The notes under the pieces were generated by a model. The model was not told the DNA's origin. It saw only the letters and a program-made list of their open reading frames with translations, and ran no database searches. The translations under genes and the position numbers were made by a program. From Bifidobacterium miconisargentati (GTDB taxonomy: Bacteria; Actinomycetota; Actinomycetes; Actinomycetales; Bifidobacteriaceae), in contig NZ_JAHBBJ010000006.1 in assembly GCF_019331675.1 (NCBI RefSeq), positions 85,273-149,272 on the forward strand: DNA of 64,000 bases, written 5' to 3'. Of this stretch, positions 33,756 through 42,868 are shown one piece after another (position 1 is the first letter of the stretch; each line of letters opens with the position of its first letter).

Positions 33756-34586
33756 ATGACACGTGTGAAGGGACAATGCTCATCACTATGGAGGAGCTGG
33801 ATCGGCAGCTGGCTCACGGACAGGATCGGGCTCCGGTATGCGTCCGCGGAGTCCGCGTACTACAGCTCCCGGGTCATGGCCTTCGCGGCCTATGTACGAC
33901 TCGACCCCGACGAGGTGACCCCGGAGGATGTGTCCGCATGGCTCAGCAGGAAACACGCACCCGCAGGTTCGGTCCATGATGACCGCAAGATACTCGAGTC
34001 CTTCTTCGGGTGGGTCGCGGACACCATGCTGCGGGACAATCCCATGCCGTTCGTTCCCGAGGCACGAAGGGAACGGTTCCGCCCGACGGCCTCCGAGGAC
34101 GACATGGAGCATGGCCGCACCCATTGGGACGTGCGCAGCAGAATGATGGTCGTCCTCGCCGGAGACATGGGACTGCGCCGCGGCGAGATCGCCCGTCTCC
34201 GAGGCGAGGACCTGACACGGTTCGATGACGGCGGATGGGGCCTGCGCATCCATGGCGAAGGCTCGCGCGAACGGATCGTACCCGTAGCCGAACCTCTCGC
34301 CCATGCGATTCTGGTCAGAGGTTCCGGTTTCACATTCCCCGGGGAACGTGGCCGGGCCCATGTATGCGAGGACACAGTCAACCGGATCATCCATGAGGCC
34401 ACCGGCTGCTCACCAACCGCCCTGCGACGTAGGTTCGCCCAGGTCTCCCTGTCCCAGACCGGCGGGAACCCGCTCGTCGTAGCCGAGCTCATGGGCCAGA
34501 GCGTCGAATCCGTGCTGTCCCTCGCCCTCGTGCGCGACGTCCATAACTCCGGGAACGCCGTCATCAGGGCCATGAACGGCCGTTGA
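33756..34586 (+). CDS. Tyrosine-recombinase-like protein with degenerate active site
   Basis: The product is 276 aa. The start at 33756 has GAGGTGGCC upstream. It has a SAM-like N-terminal domain (SRVMAFAAYVRLDPDEVTPE) and a catalytic-type domain. Arg I is present (DMGLRRGEIARLRGEDL), but box II reads SPTALRRRFAQ with the usual HxxR His replaced. The LGH motif reads LMGQS with His to Gln, and the alignment position of the Tyr nucleophile (VLSLALVRD) has Ala. It therefore probably cannot cut DNA and may act only as a DNA-binding factor. Its 3' end overlaps an opposing frame by 177 bp. Confidence 0.8.
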   Translation: MTRVKGQCSSLWRSWIGSWLTDRIGLRYASAESAYYSSRVMAFAAYVRLDPDEVTPEDVSAWLSRKHAPAGSVHDDRKILESFFGWVADTMLRDNPMPFVPEARRERFRPTASEDDMEHGRTHWDVRSRMMVVLAGDMGLRRGEIARLRGEDLTRFDDGGWGLRIHGEGSRERIVPVAEPLAHAILVRGSGFTFPGERGRAHVCEDTVNRIIHEATGCSPTALRRRFAQVSLSQTGGNPLVVAELMGQSVESVLSLALVRDVHNSGNAVIRAMNGR

Positions 34587-34907
34587 CTCGTCTCCGATTC
34601 CGACACCGGAAACCTCGGGATCGGAGGCCGGCGAATCCCCGGACAGGGCACGCCGGTCGTACAGCACGGCCGTTTCCCTGTCGCTCAGGGAGAACAGCCG
34701 TTTCACCTCCGCGCGGGAGACGCCGAACTCGTCCGACAGCTCCCTCAGCAGAGGACGGATGCGCCCTGCCGCCTGCAGATACCGGTCGATCTCGTCGTAA
34801 AGACGACCCAACAGCGCACGCCGTCTCTCCAGTCTTTGTCTCTCCTCCTCCATCGCCTGCGCCACCCATTGCGCCCTGGCCTTGGCTGTCTTGCTGGCCG
34901 CCATCAT
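34410..34907 (-). CDS. Hypothetical DNA-associated small protein with antisense tail
   Basis: ATG-ATG at 34907/34904 has AGGGGAG upstream. The first 100 or so residues look like a real protein: basic coiled-coil N-terminus (ARAQWVAQAMEEERQRLERR) and an HTH-like segment (LRELSDEFGVSRAEVKRLFS, LSDRETAVLYDRRALSG). The remaining 60 residues, Gly/His/Asp-rich, are antisense to the recombinase C-terminus and are probably not functional sequence. The gene starts about 260 bp from and divergent to mobC, so a relaxosome or regulatory role is possible. Confidence 0.55.
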   Translation of the reverse strand: MMAASKTAKARAQWVAQAMEEERQRLERRRALLGRLYDEIDRYLQAAGRIRPLLRELSDEFGVSRAEVKRLFSLSDRETAVLYDRRALSGDSPASDPEVSGVGIGDESTAVHGPDDGVPGVMDVAHEGEGQHGFDALAHELGYDERVPAGLGQGDLGEPTSQGGW

Positions 34908-35048
34908 CACTCCCCTCGACGTCGTTGTCGTAAACCGGTCGGGGACCATCGTCCCTCCCGTCTTCGTGTTGAATGTCTTCCACACGAATGGAAACGAGGA
35001 TAACCAGCATGCACTGCACCGATGGTCACACCCGGTTTTTGAGGCTCC

Positions 35049-35135
35049 GTGACGACACCGTCGTCACGTCAGAGGAAGGAGCAGCAAGCATAGCAACCGT
35101 ACGTACGGTTGCGGGCGATCCCGGCCGGGATCGCC
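35049..35135. other. Candidate oriT: three consecutive palindromes upstream of mobC
   Basis: Three inverted repeats lie in a row. GTGACGAC-ACC-GTCGTCAC is at 35049-35067. A perfect 20-bp palindrome with arms GCAACCGTAC and GTACGGTTGC is at 35093-35112. A perfect 22-bp palindrome with arms GGCGATCCCGG and CCGGGATCGCC is at 35114-35135. They lie directly upstream of the mobC and relaxase genes, the usual place of oriT. They could instead be MobC operators or a mobC leader; the nic site cannot be read by eye. Confidence 0.55.
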
Positions 35136-35169
35136 GACCGGGACACCCGGAACCCGATAGGCTCGCGCC

Positions 35170-35550
35170 ATGAGCTGGCAGGCGACTCATCCGACCCGCT
35201 GCGTACGCAAGGCGGTGACGTTCACCCCGGAGGAATGGGACCAAGCCGACCGGTTCTATCGGAAGGTTCGGCGAGCCCGTGGCGGCGAACTGTCGTTCTC
35301 GGCGCATGCGAGGAGGCTGCTCATCGACGCACGGGTCGTCACGGTCACGGTCGCCCTCGATCCGGACAAGGTACGGGCGGATATGGCTCGCATCGGCAAC
35401 AACGTGAACCAGATCGCACGTCGAGCCAACACCTACGATCACTTGTCCTCCGACGATATCGGCCGGGTCTTGGCGGCGCAGGACGAATTGCGTGCGTTGT
35501 TCATGCGCATGTGCCGCGAACGCGACGAGCAGCTCGCGGCACAAAGGTGA
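35170..35550 (+). CDS. mobC: MobC-family relaxosome protein
   Basis: The product is 126 aa. An N-terminal RHH-like part (RCVRKAVTFTPEEWDQADRF) precedes the MobC signature ARIGNNVNQIARRANTYDHL and a helical C-terminus. MobC proteins bind oriT and help the relaxase open the strands. The gene lies 9 bp upstream of the relaxase. No strong ribosome site is visible before the ATG at 35170; the short spacing from the last palindrome leaves a leader of only 34 bp. Confidence 0.9.
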   Translation: MSWQATHPTRCVRKAVTFTPEEWDQADRFYRKVRRARGGELSFSAHARRLLIDARVVTVTVALDPDKVRADMARIGNNVNQIARRANTYDHLSSDDIGRVLAAQDELRALFMRMCRERDEQLAAQR

Positions 35551-35559
35551 GGAGAGGCC

Positions 35560-37011
35560 ATGGCGGTCGTCAAGGTCGGGCAGATCAAGACCACGCTGCA
35601 TCTGTCCATCGCGTACATCATCAATCCGGACAAGACCGAGGGAGGAGCCCTGGTGACGGCGAACTATTCGGACATGGTCTCAGATCCGTCCGCACTGGCC
35701 GAGGCGATGCTGGAGTCTATCGACCGGACGGCGGCGGGCAGACGGGACGGCGGGGTGCTGGCCCATCATGTCATCCAGTCGTTCAGCCCGGACGACAGCC
35801 GACGGTTGACCGCACGGCAGGTGCATGAGCTCGGCATCGCCTTCGTGGAGGAGATCACCGGCGGCGCCCACCAGTATGTGATCGCCACGCATGTGGATCG
35901 TGACCATACGCACAATCACATCATCATCTGCGCGGCCAATACGGAGACCCGGCGCAAGCTTCGTGTCCAGAAGCACACGCTCGGCGCGTGGCGGGAGGTG
36001 AGCGACAGGTTGTGCCGGGAGCGTGGGTTGGATGTGCTTCCTCGACGGGACCGCAGCCGGACACGGGACGGGCTGAGGACGGAGCGTCATGGCTTCGGTC
36101 TGGGTGAGTTGTATGCGTCGGCCAAGGGGGACGCGGTCAAGGACCGCATCCGACTGGCGGTCGATGCGGCCGCCGCCGCGTCCGTGGATTTCGACTCGTT
36201 CTCCTCGGCGTTGGGGCAAAGCGGCGTCAGGGTCGATGTGCGCGGACGGCATCTCACGTTCACCGATGTGGCGAGCGGGTTGAAGGTCCGCGATGTTCGG
36301 CTTGGCAGGGCCTATGATGAGCCGAACATCATGGCGCGCATCGGACGGAGCACCGTCACGCCGATCAGTTTCAACCGCAGGATGATCGCGGCGTCGGATG
36401 ATGGCATGATGCGCGTCTGGCTGCCCGGCACACGCCGGCGTCTGGCCCTGACGGTCCCGGCCGTCGCCATCGTGCGGGACGGCGACACGTATCGCGCGTA
36501 CCTGCCGACCGCATCCCCATGCGTCATCACCGATCGGCGAGGCCGGTATGTCCGACGAATCAAACCGGAGGAGCTGTATGCGTTCTTCTCCCGGCCACCC
36601 ATCCGTCTGGAGCCCGCGACGAGGGAACGACAGTTCACGCCGGGCAAGTCGGAAGCGCAACGCAACTGGTATCGGATGCAGGCGAGGAAACTCGACCAGC
36701 TGCACGATCTGGCCGACGAGCTCAACACGGCCACACGGCTGAAGCGCGACGACGTCTCGGTCGATGACGCGATCCGGGATGTGACGGACCGCATAGCCTC
36801 CGAACGTGAGGCGTTCCAGGCGCTGCTGGTGGCGTTGGATGAGAGCACGGATGCCGAAACCGCAGACGGGGTTCGATCCGGCGAGCTGGCTCGTGAGCTT
36901 CGGGACAGGGAACGCCGGCTTGACCGGCTGGCCAATGAACTCGACACGTTGCGTCGCCTTCGTCTGCGGGTGAGGCAATCCGAATCGGTTCCGTCGCATC
37001 GAACGCCATGA
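35560..37011 (+). CDS. MOBP-type relaxase (MobA/VirD2-like)
   Basis: The product is 483 aa. An N-terminal relaxase domain has a candidate catalytic Tyr in LSIAYIINPDKT (about residue 19) and the three-His metal motif THVDRDHTHNHIII (about 110-120). The enzyme nicks oriT and leads the strand into the recipient. The C-terminal half has long helices with coiled-coil character (ARKLDQLHDLADELNTAT, RELRDRERRLDRLANELDTL). GGAGAGG lies 4 nt before the ATG. Length is typical for relaxases of this group. Confidence 0.92.
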   Translation: MAVVKVGQIKTTLHLSIAYIINPDKTEGGALVTANYSDMVSDPSALAEAMLESIDRTAAGRRDGGVLAHHVIQSFSPDDSRRLTARQVHELGIAFVEEITGGAHQYVIATHVDRDHTHNHIIICAANTETRRKLRVQKHTLGAWREVSDRLCRERGLDVLPRRDRSRTRDGLRTERHGFGLGELYASAKGDAVKDRIRLAVDAAAAASVDFDSFSSALGQSGVRVDVRGRHLTFTDVASGLKVRDVRLGRAYDEPNIMARIGRSTVTPISFNRRMIAASDDGMMRVWLPGTRRRLALTVPAVAIVRDGDTYRAYLPTASPCVITDRRGRYVRRIKPEELYAFFSRPPIRLEPATRERQFTPGKSEAQRNWYRMQARKLDQLHDLADELNTATRLKRDDVSVDDAIRDVTDRIASEREAFQALLVALDESTDAETADGVRSGELARELRDRERRLDRLANELDTLRRLRLRVRQSESVPSHRTP

Positions 37012-37057
37012 ATAGTCGTCGGCTGCCACTGCCAATCACGTAAAGGAGGAGTCAGGC

Positions 37058-37678
37058 ATGATCGAGGAACGTTTGGAAGACGTCGGACGGCAAACCACGA
37101 TGGAGGTCACGCGCACGGGCGCCGGACTGACGTTGCGTGTGGGAGAGTGGACCGCCGCATGGTTCCTGCGGGCCGGGGCGCGCGCATTCAGCGGGATGAG
37201 TGACGCCGCGCGACAGGTGGCGCATACGGGACGGATGAGTGAGAAACGCTTGCAACGCGCGGCCAACGGGGACATCCACATCTTCGAACTGGACAGGGAG
37301 CAGGTGCGCGCGGTCATGTCCAGTCTTGACCGCGCCGGGGTCCGTTATGCGGTGGAACGTGGTGAGGACGCGACGTGGGTGCATTTCGAGGGTCGGGATC
37401 TCGATCATGTCACACATGCGGTCAGGAGGGCGCTCGGTGACGTCGGCTACGAGCTGCGCCTGATCGGCCATGACGCGAAGGTTCCGGACCAATCGCCGGA
37501 GAGCACCGAATCCCATTCAAGGAACCAGCCGTCCCAAACCGCTTCCGCACCGAAAGAGGAGAAGATCAGCAAGGAGGACACCCTCAACGAGCTGCATGAG
37601 CGCATCGACAGAAAACTGTCCGGGAACACCGGCCAGACGATCCCACCCCGTAAGCACGAACGGACCCGGAGCCGATAG
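37058..37678 (+). CDS. PcfB/DUF3801-family protein
   Basis: The product is 206 aa. The region GDIHIFELDREQVRAVMSSL, DRAGVRYAVERGEDATWVHF resembles DUF3801/PcfB, a relaxosome or coupling accessory protein found between relaxase and VirD4 genes in Gram-positive conjugative plasmids. The C-terminal 70 residues are Ser/Glu/Lys-rich and probably disordered. AAGGAGGAG precedes the ATG. PcfB of pCF10 links the relaxosome to the coupling protein, and the location here supports that role. Confidence 0.78.
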   Translation: MIEERLEDVGRQTTMEVTRTGAGLTLRVGEWTAAWFLRAGARAFSGMSDAARQVAHTGRMSEKRLQRAANGDIHIFELDREQVRAVMSSLDRAGVRYAVERGEDATWVHFEGRDLDHVTHAVRRALGDVGYELRLIGHDAKVPDQSPESTESHSRNQPSQTASAPKEEKISKEDTLNELHERIDRKLSGNTGQTIPPRKHERTRSR

Positions 37679-37771
37679 CCGTTATCCCGTGCGATGCCCC
37701 GTACGGACGCCATCGCACGTCGAAGCAAAACCCGCGGCAGCAGTGTCGGTCACGACAGTCAGGAGCCCATC

Positions 37772-38119
37772 ATGGCAGCACGCCGATATCTCATCGTCCG
37801 AGGAACGTTGCTCGACGATCCCCGTTACATGCTGGCCGCTTCGGGAACGGAGTCGGTCCGGCTGCGCGTCGGCATCCGTATGCCGGATGGTCTGGTCGAA
37901 CCTGTCCGGGTCGAGGCCGGCGACGTCATGCCCGACTATTGCCGGGAGCGACGTCTGACACAGGGGGATCTCGTGGTCGTCAGCGGGTGGGCCCGGGAAC
38001 CGGAGCCGTCCCGCTCGATCATGGCATCCCATGGCGTTCTCCCCGTTGACCGGGAGATACTGATCCAAGCGGACATGATCGCGGCCGGAACCTCACTCGA
38101 TTGGAGGCGAGGGACATGA
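37772..38119 (+). CDS. Single-stranded-DNA-binding-like OB-fold protein
   Basis: The product is 115 aa. The pattern YLIVRGTLLDDPRYMLAASG, ESVRLRVGIRMPDG, LTQGDLVVVSGWARE resembles the first strands of Ssb-type OB folds, though key aromatic residues are not obvious. Plasmid Ssb-like proteins protect transferred DNA. CAGGAG lies 6 nt before ATG 37772; the longer frame from 37694 lacks a site. The stop overlaps the next start (ATGA). Confidence 0.6.
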   Translation: MAARRYLIVRGTLLDDPRYMLAASGTESVRLRVGIRMPDGLVEPVRVEAGDVMPDYCRERRLTQGDLVVVSGWAREPEPSRSIMASHGVLPVDREILIQADMIAAGTSLDWRRGT

Positions 38120-38535
38120 ACGACGTCGTCTCCCCTCCCCTGTTTTCCCGTATCCTGTGCGGCGAGCATGGCGTGGGATCGGTCGAATGGCGGGGCATGC
38201 ACATGCTTGTCATTTCTTATGGCCAGGCGATGGAAGACGACCGGGCCGACAAGCATCCCATCGCGCCCGACGTCGATGGCGGGGACGGGCAGACCGTGTC
38301 CGGCGGACGGCGGCATGGCCGGTCCGGGGACGCTGCAGATGACCTGACCCCGGCATCACCATCAGCCCCGGAAACTTCCATGACCGTCACACCCGAATCG
38401 TCCTCGCAGACATATGCCACCCCGCTCACACGTGACGATGTACTGGAATCACTGCACAAGCTCACCGCATCACGATTGCGTGCCCGACAGGCGGCGGGAC
38501 GTGAAGGCCGAAGCCTCAGAAAGGCGTCGCGATGA
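38116..38535 (+). CDS. Hypothetical protein, 139 aa, coupled to the coupling-protein gene
   Basis: The start at 38116 has GGAGGCGAGG upstream. It has a short ordered N-terminus (DVVSPPLFSRILCGEHGVGS, VEWRGMHMLVISYGQ), a long Asp/Gly/Ser/Pro-rich middle and a helical basic end (VLESLHKLTASRLRARQAAG). It overlaps both neighbours by ATGA, so it is part of the relaxase-T4CP operon. No family is recognised. Confidence 0.65.
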   Translation: MNDVVSPPLFSRILCGEHGVGSVEWRGMHMLVISYGQAMEDDRADKHPIAPDVDGGDGQTVSGGRRHGRSGDAADDLTPASPSAPETSMTVTPESSSQTYATPLTRDDVLESLHKLTASRLRARQAAGREGRSLRKASR

Positions 38536-40214
38536 ACAGGCTCCTGCGTCTCCTCATGCCGGCCACGCTGGCCGTACTGCTGTTCTGGCTTGCCAATCGG
38601 ATCTCGATGCAGGTACGGTCCAATCTTTCCGCGGGCCTCGGCCTGGCCCGTGCCATCGACGGCATGTTCGATGGCATCCTCACGGATCCCCTGCGACTGT
38701 CGTTGGACCGGACTGACTTGCTCGCGGGCGTTGCCTCGATCCTGGCCGCGGGACTGGCGCTGTTGTACCGCTGGTCGATGCGGCGAGACCTGCGCGAAGG
38801 CGAGGAACACGGGTCGGCTCGCTGGGGAACTCCGGCCGACATCAAGCCGTTCTTTCAGGATGGCCGCCGGAACCTGCTGATGACGGCCACGGAATCATTG
38901 GGGTTGGATGGCAGGATCACGCAACGCAACCTGAACGTGCTGGTGATCGGATCATCGGGCTCGGGCAAAACCCGTCGATATGTGCTGCCGAACCTGCGGC
39001 AGACGAACATGTCGTATGCGGTCACCGACCCGAAGGGCGAGATCCGCGCCGCGGTGGGTAGCACGCTGCAAGGCAGAGGATATGGGATCCGCTGCCTTGA
39101 TCTCATCGACCTCGACCGGTCCGACCGGTTCAATCCCATGCGATACATCGACCCGCGCGACCCCGAGGCCGGAATCCTGCGTCTGACGGAGAACATCATC
39201 TCGAACACCACGGGGCAGGGTCCGCGCCATGATTCCGGCGACGGGTTCTGGGAGCGGGCCGAACGCAATCTGCTGACTGCGTTGACCGCGTGGGTCCGGT
39301 TCGCGGAACGCGAGCCCGACCTGACCCAGGTCATGGACCTGCTGCTGCTCATGGACTCCAGCGAGACGGACGAGACGATGGTCTCGGACGTGGATCTGAT
39401 GTTCGAGGCGGCGCGAGAACTCGTGGCCGAATACCGCAAGGCACCCGAACGGCATGACGCCGAATCACGCCAGACACTGGAGGGACTGGACTTCGCAGCC
39501 CGCCAGTATCGCAAGTTCATCCAAGGCGCGGGCGAGACGAAGCGTTCGATCATCACGTCGTTGGGCGTGCGCCTATCACCGTTGGAGGTCGGCAGCGTGC
39601 GGCGGCTCCTGTCCGGTGACACCATCCGATTGGATGAGATCATGTCGCGTCCGACTGCGGTGTTCCTCTCCCTGCCGGATACCGAGGGAACGTTCTCCGC
39701 GCTGGCCGCGATCTTCTACCAGTGCCTGTTCGAGTCCAACGTGTACCGGGCCGACCATGCCGACGAGGCATCCGGCGCCAAGCGAATGCAATTGCATTGC
39801 TTCCTTGACGAGTTCGCCAACATCGGGCGTATCCCGAACTTCACGCGGCTCATCGCCACCATCCGCAGCCGCGGCATCTCCTGTTCGGTCATCATCCAGA
39901 ACTACGCTCAGGGCAAGGCCATGTACCGGGACGATTGGGAGACCATCGTCGGCAACTGTGATTCGATGCTGTTCCTCGGCGGCACGGAAACCAGCACGCT
40001 GGAATGGGTGTCCAAACGGCTCGGCTTCCAGACCATCGACGTCATGGACGACGGCGAAAGCCGCGGGGTCAATGGCACGTACAACATCAGCTGGCGACGC
40101 ACCAAGCGCGAGCTCATGCAGCCCGACGAACTCGGCCTGCTGCCCACCGACGAATGCATCTACATCCTCCGAGGCGTCCGTCCGTTCCGCAGCCGCAAAA
40201 TACCGACAGGATAA
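38532..40214 (+). CDS. virD4: VirD4/TraG-family type IV coupling protein
   Basis: The product is 560 aa. Two N-terminal membrane helices (about 8-22 PATLAVLLFWLANRI; 60-78 ILAAGLALLYRWSM) precede the cytoplasmic ATPase. Walker A GSSGSGKTRRY is near 139 and the Walker B/TraG box HCFLDEFANIGRIPNF near 424, with further TraG signatures SYAVTDPKGEIRAA and SVIIQNYAQGKAMYRDDW. It delivers the relaxosome to the VirB4-energised channel. It is the last gene of the transfer operon on the plus strand. Confidence 0.95.
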   Translation: MNRLLRLLMPATLAVLLFWLANRISMQVRSNLSAGLGLARAIDGMFDGILTDPLRLSLDRTDLLAGVASILAAGLALLYRWSMRRDLREGEEHGSARWGTPADIKPFFQDGRRNLLMTATESLGLDGRITQRNLNVLVIGSSGSGKTRRYVLPNLRQTNMSYAVTDPKGEIRAAVGSTLQGRGYGIRCLDLIDLDRSDRFNPMRYIDPRDPEAGILRLTENIISNTTGQGPRHDSGDGFWERAERNLLTALTAWVRFAEREPDLTQVMDLLLLMDSSETDETMVSDVDLMFEAARELVAEYRKAPERHDAESRQTLEGLDFAARQYRKFIQGAGETKRSIITSLGVRLSPLEVGSVRRLLSGDTIRLDEIMSRPTAVFLSLPDTEGTFSALAAIFYQCLFESNVYRADHADEASGAKRMQLHCFLDEFANIGRIPNFTRLIATIRSRGISCSVIIQNYAQGKAMYRDDWETIVGNCDSMLFLGGTETSTLEWVSKRLGFQTIDVMDDGESRGVNGTYNISWRRTKRELMQPDELGLLPTDECIYILRGVRPFRSRKIPTG

Positions 40215-40515
40215 CGACAGACATTATTAACACATCGGCATAAGCCAATCCGATTGCTCAACAGTTACCATTTCTAATGGGTCCTCGGCTCCCAATATCG
40301 AGCGAAGACATGAGTTCACTATCTGTCACAGATCAAAGTCCATCATGCGGACTGGCCTTCGAACTTTTTATGAAAAGCATAAAACTCCTCACATTGCTAG
40401 GAGTGACGTACTGCCCATACATCAATATCTTTCCTCTGTTCATCCATTCGTAACATAATGCACGAGTCGCGAGAGGAATATCGTCGTTACATTCATTCGA
40501 TAAGGAGAGTCGGTC
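40215..40515. other. Intergenic region before the NCS1 permease operon
   Basis: No gene is seen. It marks the switch from transfer genes to the catabolic island and should contain the promoter of the operon that starts at 40516. The sequence is AT-richer than its surroundings (for example ATCTTTCCTCTGTTC and CGTAACATAATGC). No clear operator palindrome was found. Confidence 0.45.
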
Positions 40516-41928
40516 ATGTCTACCACACAAGCTCAAACGACAGGCATCGGCACAGACAGCATCACAGCCGCGAAAAACACGGAACAGTCCGTGCAGGACA
40601 ATGACTACACGCTTTCTCGCGTTCCTGCCAACGCCAAGCAGCCGTTCTGGAAGATTCTGGTGATTCGCATCGGCAGCATCTGCTGCGTCTCCCAGCTGGT
40701 ACTCGGCGCATCCCTTGGCTATGGCATGAGCTTCTGGGGCGCGTTCTGGGCGACCATGCTCGGCTCCGTCTTGCTTCAGGTCATCAGCTGGGCCCTCGGC
40801 ACGGCGGCCGCGCGCGAGGGTCTTTCCACCAGTCTGCTTTCTCGCTGGACCGGTTTCGGCAAGATGGGATCCGCCATCTTCGGCGGCGTGATGGCCATCT
40901 CCATGGTCGGTTGGTTCGGCGTGCAGAACTCCGTGTTCGGTGAAGGTATGGCCAATATCCTGTCTTTCACGGACTTCCTCGGTAAGCTCGAGACCCCTGT
41001 CTGGTCGATTGTCACCGGCATCGCTATCACCGTACTCGTGGTGTTCGGCGTCAAGGCCATCGCCAACTTCGCCACTGTGTTCGTCCCGCTGTTCATCCTC
41101 GTGGTGCTCTATGCATCCTTCGTGATGTTCCAGTCCAATCCGCTCTCCTCACTGTTCAATACGCCAGCACCCGGCCCTGCCATGTCTTTGGGAGCTGCGA
41201 CCACCATGGTGGCCGGAGGCTTCATCGCCGGTGCCATCTGCACTCCTGATTACGGACGTTTCCTGCGCAATGGCACCGAAGTGTTCTGGATGACCCTCAT
41301 CGGCACGTTCGTCGGCGAGCTCGGCATGAACCTGCTGGCCGTTCTTCTGGCTCACGCCACCGGCACGAACAACGTGGTCGACATGATGATGGCCACCTCC
41401 GGCGTAATCGGCGTACTCATCGTGGTCGCGTCCACCGTCAAACTCAACGACATCAATCTGTATTCCTCCTCGCTCGGCCTGTCGACGATGGTCAATGCGC
41501 TGTTCAACCGCAAGCTCAACCGCAACGCATTGGTGTGGGGACTCGGCATCGTCGGCACGTTCCTGTCCGTCATCGGCATCATCAACTACTTCACCGGTTT
41601 CCTGACGCTGCTTGGCGTGGCCATTCCCCCGGTAGCAGGCGTGATGGTCATCGACTACTACATCCTGCGCCGCGGCCGCAAGGATCTCGAAGCCACCCGA
41701 GATGCCGGAACCCTGCCGGAAAGCGTTGAGAAGTGGAACCCCGTGGCTCTGATTGTGTGGGTCATCGGCTTTGCCGTGGGCGAGGTGACCAGCATCTACT
41801 CCATCGGCATCCCCGGCTTGAATTCGCTGATCATCGCCGGTCTGCTGTACTGGGCGATCATGGTCGCCTACGCCAAGGCCAAGGGCGTGGAAACCGTTGA
41901 ATTCGCCCGTACCGAGCAGGTGTTGTAA
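40516..41928 (+). CDS. NCS1-family (cytosine/purine/hydantoin type) permease 1
   Basis: The product is 470 aa with about 12 membrane segments. The NDYTLSRVP start and the GMSFWGAFWATMLGSVLLQV, GWFGVQNSVFGEGM and TPDYGRFLRNG segments are characteristic of CodB-like NCS1 transporters. These symport nucleobases, allantoin or hydantoins; Mhp1 is a hydantoin carrier of this superfamily. GGAGAG precedes the ATG. First gene of a seven-gene operon: the next ORF starts 11 bp downstream. The substrate cannot be told from sequence alone. Confidence 0.9.
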   Translation: MSTTQAQTTGIGTDSITAAKNTEQSVQDNDYTLSRVPANAKQPFWKILVIRIGSICCVSQLVLGASLGYGMSFWGAFWATMLGSVLLQVISWALGTAAAREGLSTSLLSRWTGFGKMGSAIFGGVMAISMVGWFGVQNSVFGEGMANILSFTDFLGKLETPVWSIVTGIAITVLVVFGVKAIANFATVFVPLFILVVLYASFVMFQSNPLSSLFNTPAPGPAMSLGAATTMVAGGFIAGAICTPDYGRFLRNGTEVFWMTLIGTFVGELGMNLLAVLLAHATGTNNVVDMMMATSGVIGVLIVVASTVKLNDINLYSSSLGLSTMVNALFNRKLNRNALVWGLGIVGTFLSVIGIINYFTGFLTLLGVAIPPVAGVMVIDYYILRRGRKDLEATRDAGTLPESVEKWNPVALIVWVIGFAVGEVTSIYSIGIPGLNSLIIAGLLYWAIMVAYAKAKGVETVEFARTEQVL

Positions 41929-41939
41929 AGGACAACCGC

Positions 41940-42764
41940 ATGACGAAGCAGACGGCGCGTATCGTACTGGCGCAGTTCGAAAGCGAATTATGCGATCCTC
42001 AAGCCAACATCGCCAAGGCCCTGCCGATGATCCGGCGGGCCGGCGATGCCGGGGCCGACATGATCGTTTTCCCGGAGTTGTTCACCACCGGCTATGAGCT
42101 GAGTATCGTAGGACCGCACATCACCGAGCTCGCGGAGTCGATTGATGGTCCTACAATCACGGCCTTACGCGCCGCTGCAAGGGATTCGAACCTCTACGTG
42201 GTTGCGCCCATCGCCTTGTACCACGAAGATTTGCCTGGAGTGCCGTTCAACAGCGCCGTGCTCATCGACCGCACAGGTGAAATCGCCGGTGTCTACGACA
42301 AGCAGCATCTGTGGGCATTGGAGCGCTTCTACTTCCGCGGAGGCAACGGGTCTCCTGTATTCAAGACGGATTTCGGTACCGTCGGTATCATGATTTGCTA
42401 CGACATGGGATATCCGGAGGTCGCACGCATGCTGACGCTCAAGGGAGCCCAAATCATACTGTGCCCGTCGGCATGGTGCGAGCCCGATCATGACGTGTGG
42501 GATATCAACGTACCCGCACGCGCCCTTGAGAACACGGTTTTCCTCTGCGCAGTCAACCGGTACGGCCTGGAGAAAGACCTGTATATGGGCGGGCATACCA
42601 AGGTCTGTAATCCTCGAGGCCGGGTCATCGCCGAGTTGCCTGATGAGGCCGAGGGAACACTCACCATTGATTTGAACCTCGATGAGATTATCGCCCACCG
42701 CCAGACCAGCCCGTATCTGCGGGACCGACGGCCGGAACTGTATTCGGACATGCTCCTGCCCTGA
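41940..42764 (+). CDS. Carbon-nitrogen hydrolase (nitrilase superfamily)
   Basis: The product is 274 aa. The Glu-Lys-Cys triad is visible: Glu in IVFPELFTTGYE (about 44), Lys in GVYDKQHLWALE (about 119), and Cys in GIMICYDMGYPEVARM (about 153). Such enzymes hydrolyse amides, nitriles or N-carbamoyl compounds. Beside hydantoinase-type genes, a carbamoyl- or ureido-group amidohydrolase is the natural guess: N-carbamoyl amino acid to amino acid, CO2 and ammonia. AAGGAC precedes the ATG. Confidence 0.88.
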   Translation: MTKQTARIVLAQFESELCDPQANIAKALPMIRRAGDAGADMIVFPELFTTGYELSIVGPHITELAESIDGPTITALRAAARDSNLYVVAPIALYHEDLPGVPFNSAVLIDRTGEIAGVYDKQHLWALERFYFRGGNGSPVFKTDFGTVGIMICYDMGYPEVARMLTLKGAQIILCPSAWCEPDHDVWDINVPARALENTVFLCAVNRYGLEKDLYMGGHTKVCNPRGRVIAELPDEAEGTLTIDLNLDEIIAHRQTSPYLRDRRPELYSDMLLP

Positions 42765-42868
42765 GCAGCGTCACGCGCGATAATTGACCGGCGGAGTCGG
42801 CAACGACAAGCCCAAAAGCACAAGCATGTAAGTGCACAAAGAGAGAAAGACAAGGAGTGTCATCCCCT

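Noticed and set aside
33756..34586. Recombinase-like gene as the integrase of an integrative element
   Set aside because: Catalytic His and Tyr positions appear lost, no attachment-site repeats were seen and repA indicates autonomous replication.
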